From contig JBBDJB010000023.1 in NCBI GenBank assembly GCA_040880125.1, positions 1 through 31,922 on the forward strand: a stretch of DNA of 31,922 bases. Direction: 5' to 3'. A model generated the notes under the pieces. It saw only the letters and a program-made list of their open reading frames with translations. It did no database searches and was not told where the DNA came from. Shown in pieces: positions 1 to 7,957 of the stretch. The position numbers and the translations under genes are program-made. Every line of letters starts with the position of its first letter. Position 1 is the stretch's first letter. The stretch comes from JBBDJB01 sp040880125 (GTDB lineage Bacteria; Planctomycetota; Planctomycetia; Pirellulales; JBBDJB01).

Positions 1-492
1 GTCGACCGTGACGCGGTACTCCTGCATGATCTCCAGCAGCGCGGCGTGCGTCTTGGCCGGCGAGCGGTTGATCTCGTCGGCCAACAGCAACTGGGTGAAG
101 ACGGGCCCGGGGCGGAATCGGAACTCCTGCGTCTTCATGTCGAAGATCGGCGCGCCGGTGATATCCGAAGGCATCAGGTCCGAGGTGAATTGGATGCGAC
201 TGAAGTGGCAGCCCAGCACTCTGCCGAGCGTGCGCACGAACAGCGTCTTCCCTAGCCCTGGCACACTTTCGATCAGCACATGCCCGCCGGAGAACAGTGC
301 CACCAGTGTGCTGAGCACGAGCTCTTCCTGCCCGACGTACATTTTGGCGATTTCGGCTCGCGTGCGCTGGTAGAGCTTGCGGATGGAATCGACGGCAGAC
401 GTGGTAGGGGGCGTGGGCGGAGGACCGGCGCGCGAGCCGGCGTCTGCTGGAAACGGGGGCGGAATCGGGTCGTGTCGCGAAGCGTCATCCAT
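1..492 (-). CDS. MoxR-family AAA+ ATPase (5' part, runs off left edge)
   Basis: This is the N-terminal 164 residues of a MoxR-type AAA+ ATPase; the rest lies beyond the left edge. MoxR ATPases act as chaperone-like remodelling factors and usually sit beside DUF58 and von Willebrand/membrane genes. Residues 1-35 are a proline-rich, poorly conserved lead. The AAA core starts near residue 38, with Walker A at 75-83 (ESVPGLGKT; the usual first Gly is Ser here) and Walker B at 135-143 (LLLADEINR). The stretch FTSDLMPSDITG (102-113) is a MoxR hallmark. The ATG at 492-490 overlaps the upstream gene's TGA by one base (TGATG), which suggests translational coupling and fixes the start. It is the last visible gene of the membrane operon; a DUF58 gene may follow outside the window. 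Confidence 0.93.
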   Translation of the reverse strand, partial: MDDASRHDPIPPPFPADAGSRAGPPPTPPTTSAVDSIRKLYQRTRAEIAKMYVGQEELVLSTLVALFSGGHVLIESVPGLGKTLFVRTLGRVLGCHFSRIQFTSDLMPSDITGAPIFDMKTQEFRFRPGPVFTQLLLADEINRSPAKTHAALLEIMQEYRVTVD

Positions 493-1718
493 CAGGCAAA
501 GGGCTCCCTTGGGCTGTGCGGGGCTGGGCGAGGTGGTTCGAGAGTTTGCCGCGGGTCTTGGGGGCGGTCCGGTTCGGCGGCACTTTCCGGCAGTGGCCGT
601 CGCTGTACGTGTTTGTCGACGGCCAGTTGGTCGTATTGCGCGAGCGCGGCTTGCGCAAACCGCACGTCGTGTGAATTCCGCAGCAGCTCGCCCAACGCGT
701 CGATGTGCTTGCCGAAGTCGCTCTGCGACGACTCAGGCATTTCGCGGGGGAGGCCGAAGATCGCAAACCGCGACACCGCGAACAGGATCCCCAGCACGCC
801 CAGGTGCGCCAGAATGTAATTGACCGGCCAGACGTCGAACAGCGCGAAAGCCGTGTTTCCCGAGGGCTCGGGGTCGGTGTCGGTAATGGGCGGGCGACTG
901 GCTTGCAGGAAAACCACCGTCTGGGGCGACCGGCCGATCGACTCGATCAATCGAGCAGCCAGGCGCCGGTGCGCGTGATTGACCAGCGGCAGGTTGAGCA
1001 GGAACGAGCCGTTCTCCACCACGATCAACTCGCCGGTGGAACCGAAGTCGCGGGCATTGGTGAGCCGGCTGACCAGCACGCCCCGATCGGACGAAAGCAG
1101 AGTTTCGGCGTCGTCCGGCGGTACGAGATGGCCGGCCGCTTCGACGGACGTCTCCTCCGCTTCGATGCCGCGGCTCCACGGCCCGCTGAGCTGCCGCACC
1201 GGGTGTGGGGCTTCGCCGGTCGCGACGCTGAACCAGTCGGCGTCCTGCTCTTCGACCGTCTGGCGTCGCGCTGAGAATCGTGAGCGGGCGGAGTCGAGCC
1301 GCGCAAGGATGGATCGTGACTGGTCGACCGGAGTGTCCGCCGCCAGCTTGGCCAGGTAGTCGATCGCGGCGTCGTAGTCGCGCCCGATATAGATCAGCGT
1401 GCGTCCGTGTTCGGACTTCAGCCAGTCTTCGAGCCACTCACGGACGTGTACGGCCGGGGGCCCGAAGTCGTCGGGGGCCCAGACGATCGCGTCGGCATCA
1501 TTGAGCCCGGGCGAAAGCGTCCGCCAGGCGCGGATGTCGTGGCCTGCCTGTTCGAACATTCCGGCGAGTACGCCCAGGCCGTTGACGCTGAGTTTGCCCG
1601 AGGAGCCGCTTTGGACGCCGTAGGTGGTGTCCAAATCCTGCTGGCAGCCGGCCGCTGCCGCACAGCAGAGCAGGGCCAGCAACCCGCGCACGGCGAAGTG
1701 TTGCACTGGCGGCTTCAT
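492..1718 (-). CDS. DUF4350-type lipoprotein with C-terminal membrane helix
   Basis: A 408-residue exported protein. Residues 1-25 form a lipoprotein signal with a lipobox-like AAAGC, so Cys25 is the likely lipidated residue. Residues 43-260 resemble DUF4350, a GATase-like fold found beside MoxR and DUF58 genes; the GLGVLAGMFEQAGHDIRAW stretch and the later DADAIVWAPDD fit it. One hydrophobic helix lies at about 299-322, followed by a cytoplasmic tail of about 85 residues rich in Arg and Pro. Its ATG overlaps the upstream DUF4129 stop by 4 bases (ATGA), and its own stop overlaps the MoxR start. Its role is unknown; operon context suggests an envelope-associated partner of the MoxR ATPase. The operon assignment is certain, the domain name fairly so. 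Confidence 0.85.
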   Translation of the reverse strand: MKPPVQHFAVRGLLALLCCAAAAGCQQDLDTTYGVQSGSSGKLSVNGLGVLAGMFEQAGHDIRAWRTLSPGLNDADAIVWAPDDFGPPAVHVREWLEDWLKSEHGRTLIYIGRDYDAAIDYLAKLAADTPVDQSRSILARLDSARSRFSARRQTVEEQDADWFSVATGEAPHPVRQLSGPWSRGIEAEETSVEAAGHLVPPDDAETLLSSDRGVLVSRLTNARDFGSTGELIVVENGSFLLNLPLVNHAHRRLAARLIESIGRSPQTVVFLQASRPPITDTDPEPSGNTAFALFDVWPVNYILAHLGVLGILFAVSRFAIFGLPREMPESSQSDFGKHIDALGELLRNSHDVRFAQAALAQYDQLAVDKHVQRRPLPESAAEPDRPQDPRQTLEPPRPAPHSPREPFA

Positions 1719-2512
1719 CGCGCGGCCTCCCGCACGATGGCGTTCAGCTCGTCCAGTCGCTCCCAGCAGCGGTCGAGTTGGTCCCGCGTGGCGGGGCGTC
1801 CGCCGAAGAATGTCGCCTCGAACAGAAGCATGGTCGGTTCCAGCAGGCCCGCGAGCCGCGGTCGGTCGGTTAGTTCTCGCACGTATTGGCGGTTCGTCTT
1901 ACCCCGGGCCAGGCGCAGGAACTGGTGACGGTCGAGCTCGAGCAGCAAATGGCTGTAGAAGAAGATGATGGCGCGGCCGTATTCGCCCCGCTGATAACAG
2001 TCGCGGGCGGCGGCGAGGAAGTCCGTCGGAGCCTGATCGATCTTAAACGGCAGGGCCGACGTGCGGCTGGCGATCGATTGCTCGCCGCCAGCGGTCACCG
2101 GACCATTCACGGCGGCCGCGTCGCGGGCCAGATAGGCACGGATCAGCAGAAAGACCAGCACGCCCAGGATCAATGCCAGGACAATCCACGCCAGCCAGGT
2201 CAGGAGTCTAGTGATCAGTTCCGACTGAGCGAGGCGTATTCCCCGCTCTTCGGGAAGCGGCATGGGCCGAACACTGTCGGTCGGGGCATCGTACCAGGGC
2301 GGATCGACGCCCTTTCGCAGGGCTTCGCGCCCCGACTCGATCGGGGGCGGCACCTCCACCAGCTCCGTGTCATCCGCAGCAACCGCCGTGCTTCCGTTCG
2401 TCAGCAAGGCGCATGTGAATAGCGCAGCCAGGGCGAGGGCAATCGCAGCGCAGCGCGAAGTGCCGTGAGCCATGGCAGCGCGGCAGTACGGCGAGTGGGC
2501 GATAGCCGTCAT
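1715..2512 (-). CDS. DUF4129 domain membrane protein
   Basis: A 265-residue protein with an N-terminal signal-like hydrophobic stretch (about 21-46, ending AVAA), a periplasmic linker, one transmembrane helix at about 105-127, and a C-terminal domain (about 167-262) typical of DUF4129. That domain is recognised by DCYQRGEYGRAIIFFYSHLL and the TNRQYVREL motif. DUF4129 proteins accompany MoxR, DUF58 and transglutaminase-like genes in many bacteria; their biochemical role is not established. The start at 2512 is supported by a 4-base ATGA overlap with the upstream membrane-protein gene. An internal Met14 would give a more ordinary signal peptide and is the alternative start. Confidence 0.85.
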   Translation of the reverse strand: MTAIAHSPYCRAAMAHGTSRCAAIALALAALFTCALLTNGSTAVAADDTELVEVPPPIESGREALRKGVDPPWYDAPTDSVRPMPLPEERGIRLAQSELITRLLTWLAWIVLALILGVLVFLLIRAYLARDAAAVNGPVTAGGEQSIASRTSALPFKIDQAPTDFLAAARDCYQRGEYGRAIIFFYSHLLLELDRHQFLRLARGKTNRQYVRELTDRPRLAGLLEPTMLLFEATFFGGRPATRDQLDRCWERLDELNAIVREAAR

Positions 2513-3333
2513 GCCGGATGCCTCGCGAGGCGCTGGGCTTCATCGCGCATGGCCAATTCAATCTCCCAACCTTCGCGTCGAATTCGTAAATCGATATAGG
2601 CCAAGAAGCGGACGATTGTCATCAACAGCCCAAACACGAGCCACAAAGTCAGCGGCAACAGGACGTACTCCGTGAAGTTCTCAAACGGCAGGCGGCCGAA
2701 CACCAGTTCGACGCCGGTCCGCAGCCCGAACAGGAGCGCCAGGCTCAACACCAGTCCGATCGACATGGCGATGATCCAACGGCCCATCAGCTCGCCGCCC
2801 CAGCCGGTGTGCAGCGATCGGGTGCGGCCCGCGGTGGTCGGGCGCTGATGGCGGCCGGGGGACATTTGATTGCGCTCCAGCAGGATGACTTCGTTCAGGT
2901 ACGGCCGGACAATGTGCGTGATCGGCGCGGCAACGACCGTCAGCACGAGCAGTCCTCGAAGAAAGCCCTGATAATACAGGAGCTGCGGCAGGCTGCCGGC
3001 TGTTTCACGGCGGATGCGGCGGTAATTCACACGGTCATGAAACAGAGCTTGTCCCAGGTAGAGCGTCAGCGGCGCTGTTACCAGCGGCAGCTCCCAGGCG
3101 ATCAGCCAAACGCTAAGCAACAGCCACCAGGTGCTTTCGGCCCCGCCGGCCGCCACGTCCAGGCCGATCACCCAAACCAGCAGCACGTGATTCAACAGCG
3201 CCGCCGGCAGCACGCATACCGCAAAGAGACCGCACAGCGCCCGAGCTCGCTGGCGCAGGACGTGCAGCGCCAGGTCGAACAGCTCGAGGAACTGGCGTTC
3301 TCGAATGACAATGTTCGCGCGGTCAAGTTGCAC
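2509..3333 (-). CDS. Polytopic membrane protein of the MoxR operon
   Basis: A 274-residue integral membrane protein. Hydrophobic segments are seen at roughly residues 33-58, 68-92, 120-143, 190-208 and 222-247, giving about five or six helices. I do not recognise a named domain. Genes of this kind commonly lie between SpoIIM-like and DUF4129 genes in planctomycete MoxR clusters. The start is GTG at 3333, inside the 3' end of the SpoIIM-like gene (11-base overlap), and the stop overlaps the DUF4129 start by 4 bases, so translation is probably coupled on both sides. The Shine-Dalgarno sequence is weak, in keeping with coupling. A basic loop rich in Arg, His and Gly (about 157-180) faces one side of the membrane. 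Function is unassigned. Confidence 0.8.
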   Translation of the reverse strand: MQLDRANIVIRERQFLELFDLALHVLRQRARALCGLFAVCVLPAALLNHVLLVWVIGLDVAAGGAESTWWLLLSVWLIAWELPLVTAPLTLYLGQALFHDRVNYRRIRRETAGSLPQLLYYQGFLRGLLVLTVVAAPITHIVRPYLNEVILLERNQMSPGRHQRPTTAGRTRSLHTGWGGELMGRWIIAMSIGLVLSLALLFGLRTGVELVFGRLPFENFTEYVLLPLTLWLVFGLLMTIVRFLAYIDLRIRREGWEIELAMRDEAQRLARHPA

Positions 3334-4297
3334 TCGGCTCGTTGCCCCGGGTTCCCAACACCAGAAAATAGAACAACAGCATCACGGCCGACACGATGCT
3401 CACGCCCGCCTTGATCGCGTAGGGTAGCGCGCTGGGCGAGATAAACGCCTCGATCAAAGCGGCCAGCCCGAACAGCACCATGGCGGCGCCCATGATCGGC
3501 ATCGCCTCGTTGCCGGCACGTCGTAGTGCGGCGGCGCGCGTCAGCCCGCGGGTGTCGACCAGCGCGAAGCCCAACCGCATGCCGGCGGCAGCCGACAGCA
3601 CGACCGCCGTCAACTCGAACGGCCCATGGGCGGTGACAAAGTTGAAAAAGTTATCCGCCTGCGGCACCTTGCTCATGTGGCCGAAAATCGTTCCAAGGAA
3701 GATGGCATTGAACAGCGTGGCGAATAGCCCGCCCACGCCGAAGAGCATTCCCATCGCGAAGCACTGCAGTCCGATGCTGGTATTATTGAGGAGGTAAAAA
3801 CCAGCCATCGCGCCGGTGATCGGACGGTCGCCGACCGGCGTGTTGTACATCTGCTCGAGGTCAAAGATTCCCTTCTCGCCCACGACCGCCACCGCAAAAT
3901 CAGTCAGCGGAGAATAGCCGGAGGCCAGGAACGTGGACAGCAGAAAGCCACCCCAGAAGAGGGCCAAAGCGAGGCGAAAGTACCCGTCGTGAAAAAGGCG
4001 GACAGGCACGTCGTGCAGCAGCTCGCGTAACCAGCCGCGCAGATCGAAGAGCCGGCTCCGGTAAAACTGGTTGTGCGCCCGGCCCACGAGTTGGTGCAGA
4101 TAGTGCACGGTCTGCTCGGGCAGTTGGTATCCGTCGGCCAGAGCGAGATCGGCGCATGTCGCGCGGTACAGCGACGCGAAACGGGTCATTTCCGCCGGAC
4201 GCAGGCTCCGCTTGCCGCGGTTCTCCATCCGATTGCACAACTGCTCGAGCAGCCGCCAGTTCTCTCGGCGAGTTTCGAGTAGCTGTGCGACTTTCAT
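3323..4297 (-). CDS. Stage II sporulation protein M-like membrane protein
   Basis: A 324-residue protein of the SpoIIM/DUF95 family. The first 100 residues are a soluble, charged helical region. Multiple membrane segments follow (about 107-130, 160-207, 226-248, 265-287, 298-318). The family core is visible in NNTSIGLQCFAMGMLFGVGG followed by TLFNAIFLGTIFG and the HGPFELTAVVLSAAAGMRLG signature. In Bacillus SpoIIM works in septal peptidoglycan degradation during engulfment; planctomycetes do not make endospores, so the role here is unknown and probably envelope-related. The gene is downstream of the RDD gene (63-base gap) and overlaps the next membrane gene. The ATG at 4297 agrees with the conserved MKVAQLLETRRENWRLLE beginning. 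Confidence 0.88.
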   Translation of the reverse strand: MKVAQLLETRRENWRLLEQLCNRMENRGKRSLRPAEMTRFASLYRATCADLALADGYQLPEQTVHYLHQLVGRAHNQFYRSRLFDLRGWLRELLHDVPVRLFHDGYFRLALALFWGGFLLSTFLASGYSPLTDFAVAVVGEKGIFDLEQMYNTPVGDRPITGAMAGFYLLNNTSIGLQCFAMGMLFGVGGLFATLFNAIFLGTIFGHMSKVPQADNFFNFVTAHGPFELTAVVLSAAAGMRLGFALVDTRGLTRAAALRRAGNEAMPIMGAAMVLFGLAALIEAFISPSALPYAIKAGVSIVSAVMLLFYFLVLGTRGNEPSAT

Positions 4298-4360
4298 GGA
4301 GAATGTCCCGAGGGATGAGGAAGTACGGATCGACCGCGGCGCGATAGGAGGTAAGCGACT

Positions 4361-5221
4361 TTAGCCCAGCGGCGGCGCTGCCATCGGTGACACCGTGGCC
4401 ACCAGCCCACCACTCGGCAGCGTCGGCGGCGGTGAAGAAGACTCCAGTTGATCGGTGACAAACTTGCGGTGGTACAACGCGCACAACAGCAGATCGTGAT
4501 CGGTCTCCGGCGGTAGCCGTAGCCGCTCGACCAGCGGCGCACCCACGTGCCGGGCGATCTCGCTGCGGCGTGGGGGGGGAAATGACTCGCGCCGCAGGAC
4601 GTATTTACCCAGTGCCTGGCCAAGATTGCGACTGATCGAGAGATCGGCCGGCAGCGCAGCGGCCAGCGCCTGGACCTGGGGGCTGTGCATCCGCATCACT
4701 CCCCGCAGTTGCACGCGCTGTTCGACGACCACCATCGTGCCGCACGCCAGATCGCCCAATCGTTGAAAACGCTCGGTGGTCAGGCCGGCACTCAGCCCCA
4801 GCAGGTACGAGGGAAGTAAGGGCGCCATCGGCGGCAGGCCGTCGACCACGCGCAGTACGTTGCGCAGGACAGCCTGCATCGCGCTAATCGGCTTGCCGTC
4901 GACCGACAGGACTCGCAGCCGCATGGCCCGCTTGCCGGGTGTCTGCCCGTTCCAAAATGTTTCGAACAGGCCACCGTAAAACCAGGCAAGCAGAAACCAG
5001 GCGACCAGCATGATCGTCATTCCGATGCCGCCCAGCCCGATAAGGTTGAGCCCGACAATGGCGGCAAAACCAACGCTCATACCCACGGCGACCCTGATCG
5101 CCAAATCGATGGCGTAGGCGGGTAACCGCTGAAAGGGACCGGCCACTCGATATTTGAAGGTGACATTTTCGGGCGTGACAACTTCAATGCGACCGTCGAG
5201 CTGACGTTTTGCGCTGGGCAT
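4361..5221 (-). CDS. RDD family membrane protein
   Basis: A 286-residue protein and the first gene of the minus-strand MoxR operon. The RDD domain occupies about residues 20-165: it begins KYRVAGPFQRLPAYAIDLAIR (Arg and Asp of the family name), has hydrophobic helices near 40-65 and 70-90, and contains the typical FWNGQTPGKRAMRLRV motif and the closing ERFQRLGDLACGTMVVVE. A soluble extension of about 120 residues with DLLLCALYHRKFVTDQ follows, longer than in minimal RDD proteins. RDD proteins are membrane proteins of mostly unknown function; some act as transporters or ion/proton antiporters. I chose the ATG at 5221 (MPSAKRQLDG), which has AGGA 8 bases upstream, over the reading frame's earlier start at 5293, whose extra 24 residues look non-conserved. 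Confidence 0.88.
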   Translation of the reverse strand: MPSAKRQLDGRIEVVTPENVTFKYRVAGPFQRLPAYAIDLAIRVAVGMSVGFAAIVGLNLIGLGGIGMTIMLVAWFLLAWFYGGLFETFWNGQTPGKRAMRLRVLSVDGKPISAMQAVLRNVLRVVDGLPPMAPLLPSYLLGLSAGLTTERFQRLGDLACGTMVVVEQRVQLRGVMRMHSPQVQALAAALPADLSISRNLGQALGKYVLRRESFPPPRRSEIARHVGAPLVERLRLPPETDHDLLLCALYHRKFVTDQLESSSPPPTLPSGGLVATVSPMAAPPLG

Positions 5222-5437
5222 CCGAGATTCCTGGACCGCGAGAGCAATGGTGCCATTATTTTCCAATCGGCGGCCGCTCGCAAGCAGGCCCAACCCCTTG
5301 TCCGATGCACACGACTCGCTACAACAGCATTAACCGCGCGTTGAAGGCTGCCGGCGCAGTGTCCTTCAATGTCGCCCGCGGCGCTGCAATGCTCCGCACC
5401 GCTCGCAAACAAGCAGGCGCGGTAAAGCGAGGAACCG

Positions 5438-6175
5438 ATGAGCAAACGATTGGAAGGCAAAACGGCGCTGGTCACCGGAGGCGGCTCCGGGATCGGATTG
5501 GCGATTGCCAGGGCAATGGCCGCCGAAGGCTGCCGAGTGATCATCTGCGGACGCAATGAGCAGAAGTTGCGAGAGGCTGCCGAGGCGGGCCACGGCGAGG
5601 TTGCGCTGGAAACTCGCACCGTCGACGTGGCCGATCGGCAAAGCGTCGAGCAGCTCTTTGGGTGGGTCGACAAAAACCTGGGCCAACTCGACATCCTGGT
5701 AAACAACGCGGGCGTGAACATTGCCAATCGCAAAATGGCGGAGATGTCGCCCGAGGACTGGGACCGCATCCTCGCGATCGTGGCCACCGGCAGCTACAAC
5801 TGCATGCGCCTGGCGCTGCCGCCGATGCGCGAGCGCGGCGACGGCCTGATCGTGAACATCTCTTCCGTGTCGGGCAAGCGCGGCTCCGATCTGGGCGGGG
5901 TCGGATACAGCGCCGCCAAGTTCGCACAGACGGCGCTGGGCACCACCGTCGGCCTGGAAGTGGGACCGCTGGGCGTGCGCGTGACCAACATCTATCCGGG
6001 CGAAGTGGACACGCCCATTCTGAAAGATCGTCCCCAGCCGGTCACCGACGAGCACCGCGCGAAGATTCTTAAACCGGAAGACGTGGCCGCGGCCGTGTTG
6101 ATGGTCGCCTGCCTGCCGGCCCGCGCACACGTGCCGGAGTTGGTGATCAAGCCGACTTGGCAGCCGTATTCGTAG
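5438..6175 (+). CDS. SDR family NAD(P)-dependent oxidoreductase
   Basis: A 245-residue classical short-chain dehydrogenase/reductase. The cofactor-binding TGGGSGIG is at residues 13-20, NNAG at 89-92, the catalytic Ser in the NISSVSG stretch (142-143) and the catalytic Tyr157/Lys161 pair in YSAAK. The C-terminal NIYPGEVDTPIL is the usual PG motif after the active site. The substrate cannot be told from sequence; the closest general type is the FabG/YdfG-like 3-oxoacyl or 3-hydroxy acid dehydrogenase group. A clear GAGGAA Shine-Dalgarno lies 5 bases before the ATG. The gene stands alone between the divergent RDD operon and a convergent CBS gene, with dispersed repeats just after its stop. Confidence 0.93.
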   Translation: MSKRLEGKTALVTGGGSGIGLAIARAMAAEGCRVIICGRNEQKLREAAEAGHGEVALETRTVDVADRQSVEQLFGWVDKNLGQLDILVNNAGVNIANRKMAEMSPEDWDRILAIVATGSYNCMRLALPPMRERGDGLIVNISSVSGKRGSDLGGVGYSAAKFAQTALGTTVGLEVGPLGVRVTNIYPGEVDTPILKDRPQPVTDEHRAKILKPEDVAAAVLMVACLPARAHVPELVIKPTWQPYS

Positions 6176-6203
6176 AGGAGCTTTCGGAGTGCCACCGGTC
6201 TTA

Positions 6204-6241
6204 CTCCCTCTCCCCTCGGGGAGAGGGCCGGGGAGAGGGGG
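6204..6241 (+). repeat. Dispersed CCCTCTCCC/GGGAGAGGG hairpin repeat, copy A
   Basis: Inverted 10-base arms CCCTCTCCCC (6206-6215) and GGGGAGAGGG (6218-6227), followed by a second G-rich arm CCGGGGAGAGGGG. Four other copies occur in this window (21803, 22003, 23581, 24628). It sits 28 bases after the SDR stop, with no T-run to suggest a classical terminator. Confidence 0.85.
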
Positions 6242-6364
6242 TACGACACCGCGCCCGCCAGCAGAGCAAGACGTAGACACAACGCCGGAGCCTCCGATTG
6301 GGCAACCGTGCGGAGTTTGAGCAGGTGGATGTACTAACAGGGATTTGCGCCACAGTCTGCTTCA

Positions 6365-6392
6365 GCACAGACAAGAATGTCTGTGCCACCAT
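6365..6392 (-). repeat. Dispersed TGGCACAGACATTC hairpin repeat, copy A
   Basis: Perfect inverted repeat GCACAGACA (6365-6373) / TGTCTGTGC (6378-6386) with loop AGAA, followed by CACCAT. On the minus strand it reads ATGGTGGCACAGACATTC and so on. It lies in the 233-base gap between the convergent SDR and CBS genes, 17 bases past the end of the CBS gene; no gene is seen in that gap. Confidence 0.85.
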
Positions 6393-6408
6393 ATGCACAC
6401 CAACCCGC

Positions 6409-6927
6409 TCAAGCAGGCTGAGCGTCGCTGATTCGTGCGGTCATGTAATCGAGGATGTCGCGGATGGAGATGATGCCGACCGCCCGGCCTTCGGCCAGGA
6501 TCGGAATGTGGCGAAACCCGCCGACATCCATGCGGTGAATGGCGAAGGCGATCGTATCGCCCGTCTGCAGCGTCTCGGGTGACGGCGTCATGAAGTCGCT
6601 GACGGGCCGGTCGGACAGGTCGGCTGCGTCCACGTTCAGCCGCAGCAGCACGTCGCGCTCGCTGAAAATACCCAGCACCTGGTCGTCCTCGACGACAAGA
6701 ACGCAACCGATCGAGTTGCGGACGAGAATGCCCAACACCTCGCCGATGGGCGTGTCGGGCGCGACGGTCAGCGGCCTTTTCGGATTCAGCTTGCGGATGC
6801 TGTCTTCCAACAGCGCCCGCTCGACGGCGGAACTCGGGCGAGGCTTGTCCACGAGCGATTGTTGACACTGCTCGCACAGGTCGGCGCCCGGGATGTTCGC
6901 GTGCCCACAATCGGGACAGTTGATCAT
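6409..6927 (-). CDS. Zinc-ribbon plus tandem-CBS (Bateman) protein
   Basis: A 172-residue cytoplasmic protein. An N-terminal zinc ribbon has Cys4, Cys7, Cys18 and Cys21 (CPDC...CEQC), and two CBS repeats occupy about residues 50-165 (LGIFSERDVLLRL and GIISIRDILDYM mark the repeat ends). Paired CBS domains bind adenosine nucleotides or related ligands and regulate partner proteins. The gene begins with an ATGA overlap with the korB stop (6927-6924), so it is translated with korB; that overlap decides the start over a longer in-frame extension to 7125. It is clearly homologous to the CBS protein at the head of the same operon. I infer that it senses energy status for the KorAB enzyme, which has not been shown. 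Confidence 0.9.
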   Translation of the reverse strand: MINCPDCGHANIPGADLCEQCQQSLVDKPRPSSAVERALLEDSIRKLNPKRPLTVAPDTPIGEVLGILVRNSIGCVLVVEDDQVLGIFSERDVLLRLNVDAADLSDRPVSDFMTPSPETLQTGDTIAFAIHRMDVGGFRHIPILAEGRAVGIISIRDILDYMTARISDAQPA

Positions 6928-7946
6928 TCCACGCTCCAGGTTTCGCCCGAGTTGAACAGTTTTTCGAGGGTGCCGACGCCCTTGCTCTGTTGCGCTTCGA
7001 GAATCTGCTCGTTGATGCGCTCTTCGTAGCGGGGGTGATCCACGGCGCGAAATACGCCGATCGGCTCGGGAAACTCCGGATGCCGCATGCGGCTGAGCAG
7101 GTAAGCGAGGCTCGGCTCGGGGCACCGCTCGTCGTGAAACAAGAGGTCGTCCTCGGTGATGCCCTTGCCCAGTTCGACGACCTCCGGATCCATGCCGTTG
7201 AGGCGGATGCCTTTGTCCTTGTTCTTGCCGAAGATCAGCGGCTTGCCGTGTTCCAGTTCGAGCGTGGTGTCGGTCTTAGTGTCGCGGCTGGTGGCGTACT
7301 CCCAGGCTCCGTCGTTGAAGACGTTGCAGTTCTGGTAGACCTCGACAAACGAGCAGCCGCGATGCTCGGCCGCGCGGCGCAGCGTCTCGCCCAGGTGCTT
7401 GATGTTCACGTCGATCGTTCGGGCGACAAAGGTGGCCTCGCATCCGATGGCGATCGACAGCGGATGGAGCGGGTTGTCGATCGCGCCCATCGGCGTGCTC
7501 TTGGTGACCTTTCCCAGCGGCGAGGTGGGCGAGTACTGCCCCTTGGTCAGGCCGTAGATACGGTTGTTGAACAGTACGATGGCGATATCGAGGTTCCGGC
7601 GGATGGCGTGCATCAAGTGATTGCCGCCGATGCTCAAGGCATCGCCGTCGCCCGTGATTACCCACACGTTCAAATCCGGCCGCACCGCCTTGATACCAGT
7701 GGCCAGGGCCGGAGCCCGGCCGTGGATGGAGTGGACGCCGTAGGTGTTCATGTAATACGGGAACCGGCTGGAGCAGCCGATGCCCGAGACGAACACGGTG
7801 TTCTCGCGCGTGACGCCCAAAGAGGGCAGAATCTTTTTCATCTGGGCGAGAATCGAATAGTCGCCGCAGCCGGGGCACCAGCGAACGTCCTGGTCGCTGG
7901 CGAAATCGGAGGCAGCTAGCACGGGCAGTGAAGTTTCAGTACTCAT
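6924..7946 (-). CDS. korB: 2-oxoacid:ferredoxin oxidoreductase, beta subunit
   Basis: A 340-residue thiamine-diphosphate-binding beta subunit of the 2-oxoacid:ferredoxin oxidoreductase family (2-oxoglutarate synthase type). It catalyses oxidative decarboxylation of a 2-oxoacid to its acyl-CoA with reduction of ferredoxin. Seen in sequence: the Cys24-Pro-Gly-Cys27 and Cys58 ligands and a later Cys207 that fit the single [4Fe-4S] cluster, and the TPP/Mg motif GDGDALSIGGNH from residue 99 with NNRIYGLTKGQ after it. The gene is 11 bases downstream of korA and overlaps the zinc-ribbon CBS gene by ATGA. The substrate is probably 2-oxoglutarate, by resemblance to KorB; pyruvate or another oxoacid cannot be excluded. 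No separate ferredoxin-like delta subunit is encoded nearby. Confidence 0.94.
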   Translation of the reverse strand: MSTETSLPVLAASDFASDQDVRWCPGCGDYSILAQMKKILPSLGVTRENTVFVSGIGCSSRFPYYMNTYGVHSIHGRAPALATGIKAVRPDLNVWVITGDGDALSIGGNHLMHAIRRNLDIAIVLFNNRIYGLTKGQYSPTSPLGKVTKSTPMGAIDNPLHPLSIAIGCEATFVARTIDVNIKHLGETLRRAAEHRGCSFVEVYQNCNVFNDGAWEYATSRDTKTDTTLELEHGKPLIFGKNKDKGIRLNGMDPEVVELGKGITEDDLLFHDERCPEPSLAYLLSRMRHPEFPEPIGVFRAVDHPRYEERINEQILEAQQSKGVGTLEKLFNSGETWSVE

Positions 7947-7957
7947 CGGTGGGGGAC

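Noticed and set aside
6204..6241. Hairpin repeats as Rho-independent terminators
   Set aside because: The stems are strong, but none of the copies is followed by a T-run, and some lie upstream of genes.
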